From NCBI GenBank assembly GCA_030035585.1, contig CM057462.1, positions 117,175,234 through 117,239,233 of the forward strand: DNA of 64,000 nt, written 5' to 3'. The first letter of the stretch is position 1. Every line of letters begins with the position of its first letter. The DNA comes from Dugong dugon. Its lineage: Eukaryota; Chordata; Mammalia; Sirenia; Dugongidae. A model generated the notes under the pieces. That model was not told where the DNA came from. It saw only the letters and a program-made list of their open reading frames with translations, and made no database searches. A program made the translations under genes and the position numbers. This document shows, in pieces, positions 1-13,113 of this stretch.

Positions 1-234
1 GGACATGTTATTAGGAGGGACAAGTCCCTGGAGAAGGACGTCATGCTTGGTAAAGTAGAGGATCAGTGAAAAAGAGGAAGACCCTCAACGAGATGGATTG
101 ACACAGTGGCTGCAGCAATGAGATTAAGCATAATAAGGATTGTGAGGATGGTGCAGGACTGGACAGTGTTTTGTTCTGTTGTACATAGTGTCACTATGAG
201 TTGGAACCAACGCTATGACACCTAACAACAACAA
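1..234 (+). repeat. RTE-type LINE, 3' end
   Basis: Matches the 3' ends of the two longer RTE copies in this window ('aggaagaccctcaacgagat', 'cagtgttttgttctgttgta') and ends in the typical CTAACAACAACAA tail. The 5' side is cut by the window edge. Confidence 0.85.
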
Positions 235-235
235 T

Positions 236-430
236 AGCCACATTAAAAATAAAAGGAAACAGAATTAATGTAGACAATTATATTTATTTAAATGAACATA
301 TTCAAAATGTTAACATTTTAATATGTAATCACTATAAACTTATTGATTATATTTACAATCTCTTTTTATATGTCTTCAAAATCCAGTGCATATTACACTT
401 AAAGTGCATCTCTATTAGGACAGTGCAGGT
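236..430. repeat. hAT-Charlie type nonautonomous DNA transposon, fragment
   Basis: Text such as 'cagtgcatattacacttaaa' and 'cacattaaaaataaaaggaa' belongs to an A/T-rich hAT element related to the copy at 38,392-38,735. Termini are missing. Confidence 0.5.
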
Positions 431-965
431 CTAGCATATCAAGTTAGGATTAGGTTCAGTTGGAATCCCAAATAACAGTGACTTAAACAATATAGAATTT
501 CTCTTTAGTGTATATGAAATCTGAAAATAAGCAGTTCAGGGATGGTATGGAAGCTCAGTAATCATGGGATCCCAGTCTTCTAGTTTGTTGCTCCACCATC
601 CTCAACACATACCTTCCCTTGTGGTCCAAGATGGCTGCTTGAGAGTCAGTTATACAACCGTATTCCAGCCAAGAAGAGGGAGGAAGAGAGAAAGAAGGCA
701 CCTCTTATGAAAACCTGTATATAGCACTTCCACTTACATCCCATTAACAAGAACTTAGTCATTTGGACATACCTAGCTGCAAGGGAGGTTGAGAAATGTA
801 GTCTTTATTTCAGGCAGCCATGTATCCACGTAAACAAGGACAGGAGGATGAATACTAGGGGAAACTAGCAGTTCTTCCATAATGCCAATCTCATAAGGTT
901 CTTGGGACTTGAATGAGAGTACAATGTACCATTGCTGATATTCCATAAATATTACCATTAAAAAT
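431..965. repeat. Old mammalian interspersed repeat, family not named
   Basis: Contains phrases common in mammalian genomes ('ggtccaagatggctgcttga', 'aacttagtcatttggacata', 'gggaggttgagaaatgtagt'). I recognise the repeat but cannot name its family with confidence. Confidence 0.4.
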
Positions 966-1714
966 ATGGTATTATTTCTCTTATCTCACCCCACTTCAAG
1001 GCCAGCCCAGTCACAGAATTATCAACTGTATGCTGTACCTAAATACTGCTCATTTGATGAATCATAATATTGCTAAGGAGCCCTGGTGGCTAAAACACAC
1101 ACACAAGTAGAACCCAGAATTATTTTCTTAGGTCCTTAGATATCGGATGGTTCTAGATGCTCTATCTTCATAAGGGCAAATAAATTAAGCAAACAACAAC
1201 AGCTAAAATACATTATTTAAGCTCCTTGAGAAAATGGTTATGCTGAGTTAGGGGAAATATGCTGAGCAAAATGCATATAAGATTTTATTGGTCCCCAAAG
1301 GCCTAGAGAGTTTAGTTTGATGAATTCTAAATATATCCTGTCCCCAATCAAAAATTAGCATTCAGTGACATTCAAAATGGTTTTGGTGAGACTAATGAGA
1401 AGGAAACCTCTCATGCTACTTTTGTGATTTTAATGAAGACATGTGTGGGTCAAAAACAAATAGCAAAAAATTAAAACTTTCAAAATTTAAAAAATCTGAA
1501 TGGAATTACATCATTATTTAAGCCAATTAGGTTGACTCCAGTCTGCTTAATTGTGTATTTGGGCAGACTTCTATAATGAATTTTTAATGTTAAGGTCACT
1601 TCTCCCAGCCACCGGCATGTTTGCAGGTTATTGATCAGCCTGTATGGTGTGCTTGCAGGATGCAGACTAAATTAAAACTAGTCTAATCCACACAGTGTTA
1701 AAAAAGAAAATTTT

Positions 1715-1900
1715 GGAGCTAGGGAGTCACAGTGGAGGAAGAAGGGGACACTGGAGTAGGGGTCAGGAGACCTGGGTTCTAGTCCCAGATCTACTATTGT
1801 CTTCCCTGAAAAACCTTCAGCAAGTCTCTTAACCTCTCTGGCTTCAACTGCCTCACTTGTAAAATAAACAAACCCAACTAAAAGTTTATTGAAGCCCTAA
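1715..1900 (+). repeat. MIR SINE
   Basis: Shows the MIR core in order: 'cctgggttctagtcccagat', 'cttaacctctctggcttcaa', 'ctcacttgtaaaat'. An ancient mammal-wide SINE. Confidence 0.7.
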
Positions 1901-2039
1901 ATTCCTATGATTTTCTAAGAATCCAGTCATTTGATTTATGTGTGTGACAGCTTCCCTCCATCATTCAAGTAAAACTCACAGCACTGAGTCATTTCCCCTT
2001 CATAAATGTTCTAAGAGTTTAGTCTGGTTATGGTTCTCT

Positions 2040-4690
2040 CTTAACTGTACAATGGGGGTGGGAACAGCTGTTTTTTCTTGAGAATTGTCAAGTTTGCTGA
2101 TTATTCAACTCTGTAGGTTAAAGTTTAAATCACTCTCACTGCGTTCTCTGGGGCAGGTGTCTCCCCTCTAGGAATAGGGCTTCTACGCCAGCAGAGCCTA
2201 GAGTTGAGGGGATGGGGAAGTTTCCCAAGTGGATTACTGGGATTGATAGTAAGTGAGGCCATTCCTATTTCTATCCCTTGGTTACCATACCCATGTATTC
2301 TACCTATTGGAGACATAGTACCATGTATGAGTCAAGTATTTAGGGAATATCTTGCATCCTAGAGGATTGTACCCCATCATCACAATGTGTCATCTCCAAG
2401 TTAATGCCTCAGTTGTGCCTTCAAGAGACTGTTCTATCAATCAGCCAGACCAGCAGATTCTGGATAGTGCAGTATGTGATAGGACAGTGAGTCATATGAT
2501 CATTTGCTGACTGCCACATCTTTTCAGTAAAGTTGGTTCGTTCGTCCCATGACCTGAGTGATGTTATGCAGGATTCTGCAAGCCCTTGAAAGGTGATTCT
2601 GGCTAAGTCCCTGCAGGCATGAAAGGAAAATTCTGTACCCAGAATATGTAGCCCAGATGAATCACTGCCTCCTTCAGAGTGAAAAGAGTTCAGTGTATTC
2701 AACTTGCTACCAAGTACCTCATTAATCTTCTCAAGGATTAGTGACATATCAAGGTTTCGTTCGGTATTAGTCTCTACTGCTGGGAGGTTGGATATTTGTT
2801 AGCAACAGTTATGATCAGTCATGAAAAGTGGGATTCTATGTTCTAGGGACCATGTATATCCTCTATTCTGCTGCTATGGCTACTCTATTCATGAGCTTAT
2901 TCTGCCAGCACTTGGATGGCCAGTGACAGAAGCTGGCTGACGTCAACTGGCCAAGTCATTCTGTCTACTTGATTGTTTAGTAACCCTTTATGGTTGATGC
3001 TCTTTGGTGCACATTAATATGCAGTACAAAGATCTTCACCTTTTGTGTCCATTCCCGCAGATCCATTCACATACCTCTTCCTTTTCAATCTCCCAATCTT
3101 TCTCTTTCCAGGTGCCTGACCAACCAACCAACCCACAGCCCACGAGTTTGTATATACACATACCCAGGGCCACTTTTCTTTCCACAAAGAGCAGGTGATC
3201 CTTTGGTATATTTCCAAAAGCTATACCTTTGGGAGGATTTCCCTTCAGCACTGTCATAAGAGCTACTCCCCTTATGACCATAGGTGTGAGGTGAAGGAGA
3301 GGTGCTGGAGAAATAGTAGTGGATGACGTAGGAGTCTGGGCCACCTGCTCATCATTTACCTTACTTGTACCCTCTGATCCTGGGTCTATCATTTCCATCT
3401 TACAGTGGATTGCTGCTCAGCCTTTACTTGGTGTGTATGATAGAGCCTATCTCATAATTACCAGCTCTGCCACGAATTCCCTTGATGTCCCATGGTCAGA
3501 TGTTCTGTCCTTATCAGGGCCCAGGAGCTATTTTTCAAATGATGAATAATTCTCTGCTACAGATAGTATGGTCTTGTTCCAAAACCTGAGTATATATATT
3601 TTTCCTGTTGGGGCTTACCAAAAGCCCCACACAGCATCTTTACCAACCAGAGAAACCTCTAATAGCATAGGATCTCTTGAATCACATGGCCCACAAAAAC
3701 AGGAATGCTTGTACCATGGCATGGACTACTGAAGAGCTTTTTACTGCTCTGGACCTCACACATAGCTGGAAGCCTTTTTTGTCACTTAGTAAATGGGTTG
3801 GAGTAGTATTCCCAAGTGTGGAATATAAAGCCTACAAAACATGAAGAGGCTACCAAGCATTGTGCTTTCTTCTTGGTGGTGGGAAGTTTGAGATACAATA
3901 ATTTGTCCTGAAATGCCCTAGGCCAGGGGTCAGAAAACTTTTTTGTAAAGAGCCAGAGAATAAATATTCTAGGCTCTGTGGGCCATATGGTCTCTGTTGC
4001 AACTAATCAACTCTGCTATTGTAGCATGAAAGCAACCATAGGTAATATATAAATGAATGGGCATGGCTGTGATCCAACGAAAATTTATTTACAAAAACAG
4101 GTGTTGAACCAGGTTTTTCCAACCCTTTCCCTAAGGCAATTGGAGTTCTAAAAAACGTCACTAATGCAGTGGACTGCTGATGGGTTTATCTAGCATTCTG
4201 TAAAGTACAAGAGTCATTTCTGGCTCATCCAGTCCAATTAATATGATATTATCAATAGAGTGGATTAATGTGATATTCTGTGGAATGTCTGGATAGTCCA
4301 TTTCTCATATACAAAGGGCAGGAGAGTTAACATAGTCCTGGAGCAAGACCATAAATGTATACTATTGACCGTTCCGTGTAAATGGAAACTGCTTCTGTTC
4401 TTCCTTCTTAATTTGAAAATCTGATGGATTTGTCAGATTAAAGGACACATCCTATGTTTCTGAGGCCATGCTAATCTGCTTAAGCAAAAATACCACATCT
4501 GGAATGGTGGCTGCAACTATGGCTTCTACTCAATTGATTTTTTAGTAGTCTGCTGTCTTCCTCTAGGATCTTTTAGGGTTTGTAGGGATCATACTGGTGA
4601 ATTAAATGAGGATATGATGATTACTACTCTTCAACCCTTTAGGTCCTTAAGGGTGGCACTAATCTCTCATTCCACTCGGAGATGCAATAT
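2040..4690 (-). mobile_element. ERV-L class endogenous retrovirus fossil, internal (pol) region
   Basis: Read on the minus strand, 4,130-4,690 resembles the reverse transcriptase part of ERV-L pol, and 2,040-3,900 the downstream pol part. It is an old, broken copy with many breaks, and a hAT element sits inside it. No LTRs could be placed at its ends. The family assignment is from remembered sequence character; the age is probably early in placental history. Confidence 0.6.
3924..4125 (+). mobile_element. hAT-Charlie nonautonomous transposon (MER58-like)
   Basis: Begins CAGGGGTCAGAAAACTTTTT and continues with 'gtgggccatatggtctctgt', 'aactctgctattgtag' and 'aatttatttacaaaaacagg', typical of this mammal-wide family. 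It is inserted in the ERV-L fossil and its 3' terminus is eroded. Confidence 0.65.
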
Positions 4691-5264
4691 TGGTTTTTTT
4701 GTTTTATTTTGGTAAAATGTATATATAAAAACATTTGTAATTTTAACTATTTTAAGTGTACAATTCAGTGACAATAACTACATTCACCATGTTGTGTAAT
4801 CATCCCCACTATACATTTTCAAATGTTTTTTATCCCTCTAAATAGAAACTCAGTACACCTTAATAATAACTTCCCATTTCCTCCTTCCCCCAGTACCTGG
4901 TAACCACTACTAAAGAGTTGTCTCTATGCAATTCTTATTCTAATAATTTCATATAAATGGGGTCAAACAGAATTCATCCTTTTGTTTCTGACTTACTTCA
5001 TTCAGCATAATGTTTTCAAGGTTCACCCATGCCATACCATGTATCAGAGCTTCATTTCTCTTCATGACTGAATAATATTCCATCTTATGGATATACCATA
5101 TTTTATTTATCTACTTATCTGTTGATGAACACTTGGGTTGTTTTCATCTTTTGGCTATTGTGAATAATGCTGCAATCAACATTAATGTACAAGTATTTAC
5201 TTGAGTCCCTGCTTTCAAGTCTTTTAGGTATATACCTAGGAGTGGAATTTCTGGATCATATGGT

Positions 5265-5428
5265 GGTGCAGTGGTTAAGTGTTTGGCTGCTAACCAAAAG
5301 GTGGGCAGTTTGAATCCACCAGCTGCTCCTTGGAAACCCTATGGGGCAGTTCTACTCTGTCCTGTAGGGTCACTATGAGTCGGTATTGACTCAACAGCAA
5401 CAGGTTTTTTGTTTTGTTTTGTTTTCGG
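5265..5428 (+). repeat. AfroSINE inserted in L1
   Basis: Complete SINE body from 'gtgcagtggttaagtgtttg' to 'gactcaacagcaacagg' with a T-rich tail. The host L1 phrase ATGGT is repeated on both sides as a short target duplication. Confidence 0.85.
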
Positions 5429-5642
5429 TATGGTAATTCTATGTTTAACTTTTTGAGAAACTGTCAAACTGTTTTCTGCAGCAGCTCCACCATTTTACAT
5501 TCCTACTAGCAATGGATGAGGGTTCCAGTTTCTCCACAACATTGCCAACACTTATTTTCAATTTTTCTGATATTAGCTACCTTAGTGGGTATGATGTGGT
5601 ATCTCATTGTGGTTTTGATTTGCATTTCTCTAATCATTAATG

Positions 5643-5767
5643 TGGACTCAAACATACCAATGATCATGAAGATGGTACAGGACCAAACAGACAATGTTTT
5701 GTTCTATTATACATAATGTCGCCGTGAGTTGGAGTGGACTTGACAGCAACTAACAACAAGCACAACT
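5643..5767 (+). repeat. RTE LINE 3'-end fragment inserted in L1
   Basis: Resembles the RTE 3' end ('gacaatgttttgttctatta') and ends in CTAACAACAAG. It is flanked by the direct repeat ATTAATG at 5,636-5,642 and 5,768-5,774, which marks it as a 5'-truncated insertion. Confidence 0.8.
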
Positions 5768-7385
5768 ATTAATGATGTTGAACATCTTTTCATGTGCTTA
5801 TGGACCATTTACATATCTTCTTTGTAGAAATGCCTATTTAAGTTCTTGTCCATTTTTTAATTGGGTTGTTTGTATTTTGTTGTTGATTTACAGGAGTTCT
5901 TTATATATTTTGAATATTAAATCCTTATCAGACATATGGTTACCAAATACTTTCTCCCATTCTGTGGGTTGTCTCTTCACTTTCTTGATAAAGTCCTTTG
6001 ATACACAAAAGTTTTTAATTTTGATGAAATCCAATTTGTCTCCTTTGTCTTTTGTTGCTCAAGCTTCTGGTGCCATATCTAAGAATCCATTGTCTAGAAT
6101 GTCTCAAAGCATTGGGTTTTTTCTAAGAGTTTTATTGATTTAGTTCTTATATTTTGATCATTGATCCCTTTTAATTTTCATATATGGTGTGGATTATGGG
6201 CCCAACTTCATTCTTTTGCATGTGGAGATCCAGTTGTCCCAGTGCCATTTATTGAAGAGACTATTCTTTCCCATTGAATGGATTTGGCACCCTCGTCAAA
6301 AATCAGTTGACTATAAATGTATGGGTTTATTTCTGGACTCTCAATTCTATTCCATTGGTCTACGTGTGTATCCTTATACCAGTACCATGCTATTTTGATT
6401 ACTGTAGCTTTTGAAATCAGGAAGTGTGAGTCCTTCTACTTTGTTCTTTTTCAAGCCTGCTTTGGCTATGCTGGGCCCCTTGCAATTATAGATGAATTTG
6501 AAAACTGGATTTTCCATTTCTTCAAAAAGACTGTTGGAATTTTGATAGGGATGGCATTGAATCTATAGATCACTTTGGGTATTATTGACATCTTAACACT
6601 ATTAAGTAATCCACTCCATAAGAATGGGATGCCTTTCCATTTATGTATTCTGTAGTTTATTTCAGCAATGGTCTATAGTTTTCAGTGAGCAAGTCTTTCA
6701 TCTCGCTAGTTAAATTTATTCCTAGGTATTTTATTTTTTAGAAGCAATTGTAAATGGAATTGTTTTCTTAATTTCTTTTTCAGGTTGTTTATTGTTGGTG
6801 TATAGAAACACAATTGGTTTTTTTGTGTTGATCTTTACCCTGCAACTTAGACGGATTTATTTATTAGCTCTGGTAGCTTTCTTGTGAATTCCTTGATATT
6901 TTCTATATATAGGATCATGTCATTTGTGAATAGTTTTACTTCTTCCTTTCCAATCTGGATTTCTTTTCTTTTTTCTTTTCCTACTTCCTCTTGCTAGAAC
7001 TTATAGTACAATGTAGAACAGAAGAGGTGAGAGTGGCTATCTTTGTCTTGTTCCTCATCTTAGAAAGATTTCAGTCTTTCACCATTGAGTACAATATTAG
7101 CTATGGGTTTTTCGTAATTTCCCTTTATCGTGTTTAGCAATTTCCTTTCTATTCCTGGTTTGTTGAGTGTTGCTATCAAGAGAGGGTGTTGGATTTTGTC
7201 AAGTGCCTTTTCTGCATAAATTGAGATGATAATGTGGTTTTTCTTCATTCAAGTCTATTACTTGATCTTCGTATGTTGAACCACTCTTGAATTCCTAAAA
7301 TAAATACCACTTGATTATGATGTATACTCCTTTTAGTATCCTGTTGGATTCTATTTGCTAGTATTTTGTTGGAGGAATTTTTTTA

Positions 7386-8300
7386 TCCCTTCTTTCACTG
7401 TTTTCCTTAGCAGCTCTAGCATTTCTACTTCAGTTAGCATCACCTGTACCTTTTCTAAATGTCTAAGTTTGGAAAACATTTCTCCTAACATCCTTGCAGC
7501 ATATTAACATTGTCTTCCGGGACACTTATCAAGGTGAAATCGGAATCATGAGAAAGTATTCTTATATTGATAAACTCTCCATTATCCAAATTTATATTTG
7601 TTTACATTTATCCAGCATTCTCAGGATCCAGTCCCATATATAATCTTCCAGCTCTTGTATACATTGGTTGCGTCTTTGCAGCTCTTTTAGCTATGGTTCC
7701 TTTCCTCCCTTAATGGGCCCAGCATGTCTCTGGCTGGTTTATGATGTGACTTGACCCTATATATAGGTCTGGTGGCGAAGAGGGGAGGTGATGACAGATT
7801 CCAAGGGGGCATGTGTTGTGTTGCTAGGCAGATGCCTCTGCGTTGTCTTCAAGAAGGGGAGTAGTGATAGCTTTTAAGACGTAAGAGTAGATAACTTCTG
7901 CAGGCCCAGAAAGTTTTTGGAAGTCTGGGGAGTCAGGATTTCAAGTGCATCCATTAGGGCCCTGACCTTCGTGTAGCATACCTGCCAGGGTTGAGAATTC
8001 AATTTTCTCTGGAGCTCTGCTACTCTTAGAATTAAGTCCTGGCCCTGATCCTAAGCTTTTTCTGCCATCCAGCTGCAGGAAACAAGAATCTCTTTGTATG
8101 CTATCAAGGATGCCCTCTTTCTTTCACACTTTGACTTATATTGGTTATTAATCACCCTCAGTATTTCATCCTTTCTTCAGCATATTAACGGTCCCCAGAA
8201 ACAACCATCCAAATACCATAATCCTTATAATAACTACTTCCCCAAACCTCTGATACCTCTGAGATATTTTTCCTGCCTATATATTCCCTTCCTCCCTTCC
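7386..8300 (-). mobile_element. Possible 5' internal part of the same ERV-L fossil
   Basis: This stretch lies directly beyond the L1 from the ERV-L pol fossil and has the same strand sense and style, so it may be the gag-side half of one old element split by the L1. The link is inference; no LTR was identified. Confidence 0.3.
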
Positions 8301-8303
8301 TCC

Positions 8304-11300
8304 AGTGTTGTTGGTGGTGGTGGTGATGGTGGTGGTGTTAGGTGCCGTCGAGTCAGTTCCAACTCATAGCGACCCTATGTAACACAAAACAGAAACACTG
8401 CCCAGTCCTGTGCCATGCCCACAATTCTTGTTACGCTTGAGCCCATTGCTGCAGCCACTGTGTCAATCCATCTCATTGAGGGTCTTCCTCTTTTTTTACA
8501 GACCCTGTACTTTACCAAGCATGATGTCCTTCTCCAGGGACTGATCCCTCCTGACAACATGTCCAAAGTATGTGAGACAAAGTCTCACTATCCTTCTTTC
8601 TAAGGAGCATTCTCACTGTACTTCTTCCAAGACAGAATTGTTTGTTCTTCTGGCAGTCCATGGTATTTTCAATATTCTTCACCAATACGTAATTCCAAGG
8701 CATCAATTCTTCTTTCATCTTCCTTATTCATTGTCCGGCTTTCACATGCGTATGATGCGATTGAAATAACCATTGCTTGGGTCAGGCGCACCTTAGTCTT
8801 CAAGGCGACATCTTTGCTTTCCAACACTTTAAAGAGGTCTTTTGCAGCAGATTTGTCCAATGCAATGCATCTTTTGATTTCTTGATTGCTGCTTCCATAG
8901 GTGTTGATTGTTGATCCAAGTAAAATGAAATCCTGGACAACTTCAATCTTTTCTTCATTTATCATGATGTTGCTTATTGGTTCAGTTGTGAGGATTTTTG
9001 TTTTCTTTATGTTGAGGTATAATCCATACTGAAGGCTGTAGTCTTTGATTTTCATCAGTAAGTGCTCAAATCCTCTTCACTTTCAGCAAGCAAGGTTGTG
9101 TCATCTGCATACTGCAGGTTGTTAATGAGTCTTCCTCCAATCCTGATGCTCCGTTCTTCATATAGTCCAGTTTCTCCGATCATTTGCTCAGCATACAGAT
9201 TGAATAGGTATGGTGAAAGGATACAACCCTGAGACACACCTTTCCTGACTTTAAACCATGCAATATCCCCTTGTTCTGTCCAAACAACTGCCTCTTGATC
9301 TATGTACAGGTTCCTCATGAGCACAGTTAAGTGTTCTGAATCCCCATTCTTCACAATGTTATCCATAATTTGTTATGATCCACACAGTCAAATTCCTTTG
9401 CATAATCAATAAAACACAGGTAAACATCTTTCTGGTATTCTCTGCTTTCGGCCAGGATCCAGCTGACATCAGCAACGATATCCCTGGTTCCATGTCCTCT
9501 TCTGAATCCGGCCTAAATTTCTGGCAGTTCCCTGTCAACATACTGCTGCAGCCGCTTTTGAATGATCTTCAGCAAAATTTCACTTGCCTGTAATATTAAT
9601 GATATTGTTTGATAATTTCTGCATTCAGCTGGATCACCTTTCTTGGGAATAGGCATAAATATGGATCTCTTCCAGTTGATTGGCCAGGTAGCTGTCTTCC
9701 AAATTTCTTGGCATAGACGAGTGAGCACTTCCAGTGCTGCATCCATTTGTTAAAACATCTCAATCGATAGTCCATCAATTCCTGCAGCCTTGTTTTTCGC
9801 AAATGCCTTCAGTGCAGCTTGGACTTCTTCCTTCAGTACCGTCGGTTCCTGATCATATGCTACCTCTTGAAATGGTTGAAGATCAACCAGTTCTTTTTGG
9901 TATAATGACTCTGCATATTCCTTCCATCTTCTTTTGATGCTTCCTGCATTGTTTAATATTTTCCCTATAGAATCCTTCAATATTGAAACTAGAGGCTTGA
10001 ATTTTTTCTTCAGTTTTTTTAGCTTGAGAAATGCCGAGCGTGTTCTTCCCTTTTGGTTTTCTATCTCCAGGTCTTTGCACTTGTCATTATAATACTTTAC
10101 TTTGTCTTCTCGAGTCGCCCTTTGAAATCTTCCATTCAGTTCTTTTACTTCATCATTTCTTCCTTTTGCTTTAGCTACTCGACGTTCAAGAGCAAGTTTC
10201 AGAGTCTCTTCTGACATCTATTTTGGTCTTTTCTTTCTTTTTAATGACCTCTTGCTTTCTTTAGGTATGATGTCCTTTCACAACTCGTCTGGTCTTTGGT
10301 CACTAGTGTTCAACGTGTCAAGTCTATTCTTGAGATGGTTTCTAAATTCAGGTGAGATATACTCAAGGTCGTACTTTGACTCTCATGGACTTGTCGTAAT
10401 TTTCTTGAGTTTCAACTTGAACTTGTATATGAGCAATTGATGATCCGTTCTGCAGTCGGCTTCTGGCCCTGTTCTGACTGATGATACTGAGCTTTTCCAT
10501 TGTCTCTTTCCACAAATGTAGTCGATTTGATTCCTGTGTATTCCGTCTGGTGAGGTCCATCTGTATAGTCGCCGTTTATGTTGGTGAAAAAAGGTAATTG
10601 CAACGAAGTCATTGGTCTTGCAAAAATTCAATCATGCGATCTCCGGCATCATTTTATCACCAAGGCCATGTTTTCCAAATACGGATCTTCTTTGTTTTCA
10701 ACTTTCGCATTCCAATCACCGGTAATTATCAATGCATCCTGATTGCATGTTCAGCCAATTTCAGACTGCAGAAGATGGTAAAAATCTTCAATTTCTTCAT
10801 CTTACTGGTTGGTGTGTAAATTTGAATAATAGTTGTATTAACTGGTCTTCCTTGTAGGTGTATGGATATTATCCTATCACTGACAGTGCTGTACTTCGGG
10901 ATCTCGAAATGTTCTTTTTGACAATGAATGCAGCACCATTCCTCTTCAAGTTGTCATTCCTGGCATTGTAGACCATATGACTGTCCGATTCAAAATAGCC
11001 AATACCTGTCCATTTCAGCCACTAATGCCTATGATATCGATGTTTATGCATTCCATTTCATTTTTGATGATTTTTCCTAGATTGATACTTTGTACATTCC
11101 GCATTCCAATTATTAATGGATGTTTGCAGCTGTTTCTTCTCATTTTGAGTCATGCCACATCAGCAAATGAAGGTCCTGAAAGCTTGACTCCATCCATGTC
11201 ATTAAGGTCAATTCTACTTTGAGGAGGCAGCTCTTCCCTAGTCATCTTTTAAGTGCCTTCCAACCTTGGGGGCTCATCTTCTGGCACTATGTCAGACCAT

Positions 11301-11495
11301 GTTCCACTACTATTCATAAGGTTTTCACTGGCTAATTCTTTTCAGAGGTAGACTGCCGGGTCCTTCTTCCTAGTCGGTCTTAGTCTGGAAGCTCAGCTGA
11401 AATCTGTCCAACCGTGGGTGACTCTACTGGTATCTGAATACCGGTGGAATAGCTTCCAGCATCACAGCAACACATAAGCCCCCACAGTACGATAG
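8304..11495 (-). mobile_element. RTE-type LINE, nearly full length
   Basis: The 3' end ('ggtgccgtcgagtcagttcc' on the plus strand) is at 8,304 and the 5' region near 11,495. Minus-strand translations show an AP-endonuclease segment at 10,383-10,631 (RNQIDYICGKRQW, then TDHQLLI), a linker at 9,750-10,217, a reverse transcriptase segment at 9,055-9,366 (KGVSQGCILSPYLFNLYAE and LQYADDTTLLAE, with the YADD catalytic box intact) and a C-terminal part at 8,669-9,055. The frame changes between segments, so the copy is dead. A (GGT)n-like tail of about 40 bases follows the 3' end. Confidence 0.9.
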
Positions 11496-12330
11496 ACATG
11501 TGGGGGTTCCCCCAGTAGCCTAGTCAATTCACCTTCGATGTAGGTTTTAACAGTTGCACGACTACAGTATTTTGGGACCTATCAGGACCCCCATCTCCCA
11601 CCAATGATGAGGTTCTCATTGTCAGTTGGCAGTGGATGATCCAGCTCCCCAATTCCATTTCAGAATGTCCTTCCTAGAACCACTCCTGGTTCTAGGTTTA
11701 CTTCCCAAAGAAAAATACAGTGATATCCTGAAATTTTCATGCAAGATGTTCATTAGAGAGTACTTTCTGGAACAGCACCTGTGAGGAATAAGGGAAAGAG
11801 AACTGGGCAGAGGGAGAAGTTGAACTGCAATGCTGTTGCAACAGAGGCCTCAGCCAATCAGAAGCTCTGGAGCTAGAATGACCCTTTAGATTTGTGCCAA
11901 TTGAGACAACAGTATCAGGATGTTGCACCTCCCACATTGACTAGACATTGAATGTGCTGCTTGCAGGGAGTGGGTGTAAACTTGGGCAAGACAGCTTCCT
12001 TCAGTCAAGCGAAATTCCTGGAGAGGGATGCAACTAAAAGCCATCAGAGGCCAACACTTCTGGCCCTAAGGGAGATCTGGGCAGCCCACCACAGCATCCA
12101 TGACAGGAGTTTCATCATCATTTTGTGGTCACAAGGGAGATATTACTACACACTGAGGATGACAAAACAAAGGATGGGATGAACCCTAATGCTTAAAGCT
12201 GTCATTGAGTTGCCAGACCAATCTTAAGATACTCTACTTCTAAACTTATTAGGTAAACAAGATGTCCTTTTAATTTAAGACACTCGTAGGTATTCAGTTA
12301 CTTGCAACTAAGAGCATTCTAACTCATGCA
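11496..12330. other. Unassigned stretch
   Basis: No gene or repeat that I can name. Part of 11,740-12,110 has the flavour of an old interspersed element but I cannot place it. Confidence 0.3.
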
Positions 12331-12334
12331 TGCA

Positions 12335-12540
12335 TTATCTCAGTTAATCCTCAGTTACCCCATGAAGTAGGTATTATTATTCACACTTCACAAATGAGAG
12401 AACTTAGGTATTAGTCCCATTTCACCAATGAGAGAAGCTAAGAGAGGTAACCTGTCCAAGGTTTCACAGCTAGAAACTGTTAGAGCTCAATCTAAAACTT
12501 AGCACTATCTGGATCCAAAGCCCAAGTTTTTCACCCTTTT
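12335..12540 (-). repeat. MIR SINE
   Basis: The reverse complement shows the MIR core; on the plus strand, 'aacctgtccaaggtttcaca' and 'tcctcagttaccccatgaag' stand in the expected reversed order. Confidence 0.7.
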
Positions 12541-12649
12541 ATAAATGTCTACATGATAGATGATCAAACTGGGAGGAGGATGTGACCATCCCCAGACTTG
12601 AAGGAAATAGTAGCCTGGATGTAGCTAAAGATACAATGTGTGCCAGAAG

Positions 12650-13113
12650 ATCTGCCTGCAAGAGGAAGCTTACTGTCCCCTTACCTGTCCGTGTCCTAAT
12701 TCCTGAAAACTGTAAATGTTATCTTTCATGAAAAGGGTCTTTGCAGATGCAATTTAAGTTAAAGTTCTTGAGATGAAGAGATCATCCCAGGTCATCTGAA
12801 TGAGCCCTAATCTAATGACAAATGTTCTTATAAGAGACACACAGGGACATTTGACACACAGAAGAGGAGGCAGCAATGTGACTACAGAGGCAGAGACTGG
12901 AGTGATACAGCCACAAGCCTAAAATGCTGACAGCCACCAGAAGCCAGAAGATGCAAGGAACAGAATCTCCTCTAGAGCCTTCAGAGGAAGTGCAGCCTGC
13001 CAACACTCTGATTTTGGACTTTGGGCCTCCAGAACTGTGAGAGAATAAATTTATGTTGTATTATGACATCAAGTTTGTGGTGATTAGTTATGGCAGCCTC
13101 AGAAATCTAATAG
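12650..13113 (+). mobile_element. MLT1-like MaLR LTR fossil
   Basis: LTR-type order of 'gggtctttgcagatgcaatt', 'gttcttataagagacacaca', 'ctccagaactgtgagagaat' and a final '...atctaatag'. An old solo LTR of the ERVL-MaLR group; not whole at its ends. Confidence 0.6.

Larger units (their letters stand above)
4690..7385 (-). mobile_element. L1 LINE, 5'-truncated
   Basis: The complement reads as L1 ORF2 and 3' UTR (for example 'ggatttcatcaaaattaaaa' near 6,020). The 3' end lies at the low coordinate. It interrupts flanking ERV-L-like sequence and itself carries two younger insertions, at 5,265-5,428 and 5,643-5,767. The reading frame is broken throughout. Confidence 0.8.

Noticed and set aside
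1075-1100. Fragment resembling an AfroSINE head
   Set aside because: Only about 20 bases match before a CA run; too short to support.
2421-2747. 108-codon minus-strand open frame
   Set aside because: Part of the ERV-L fossil and not a host gene.
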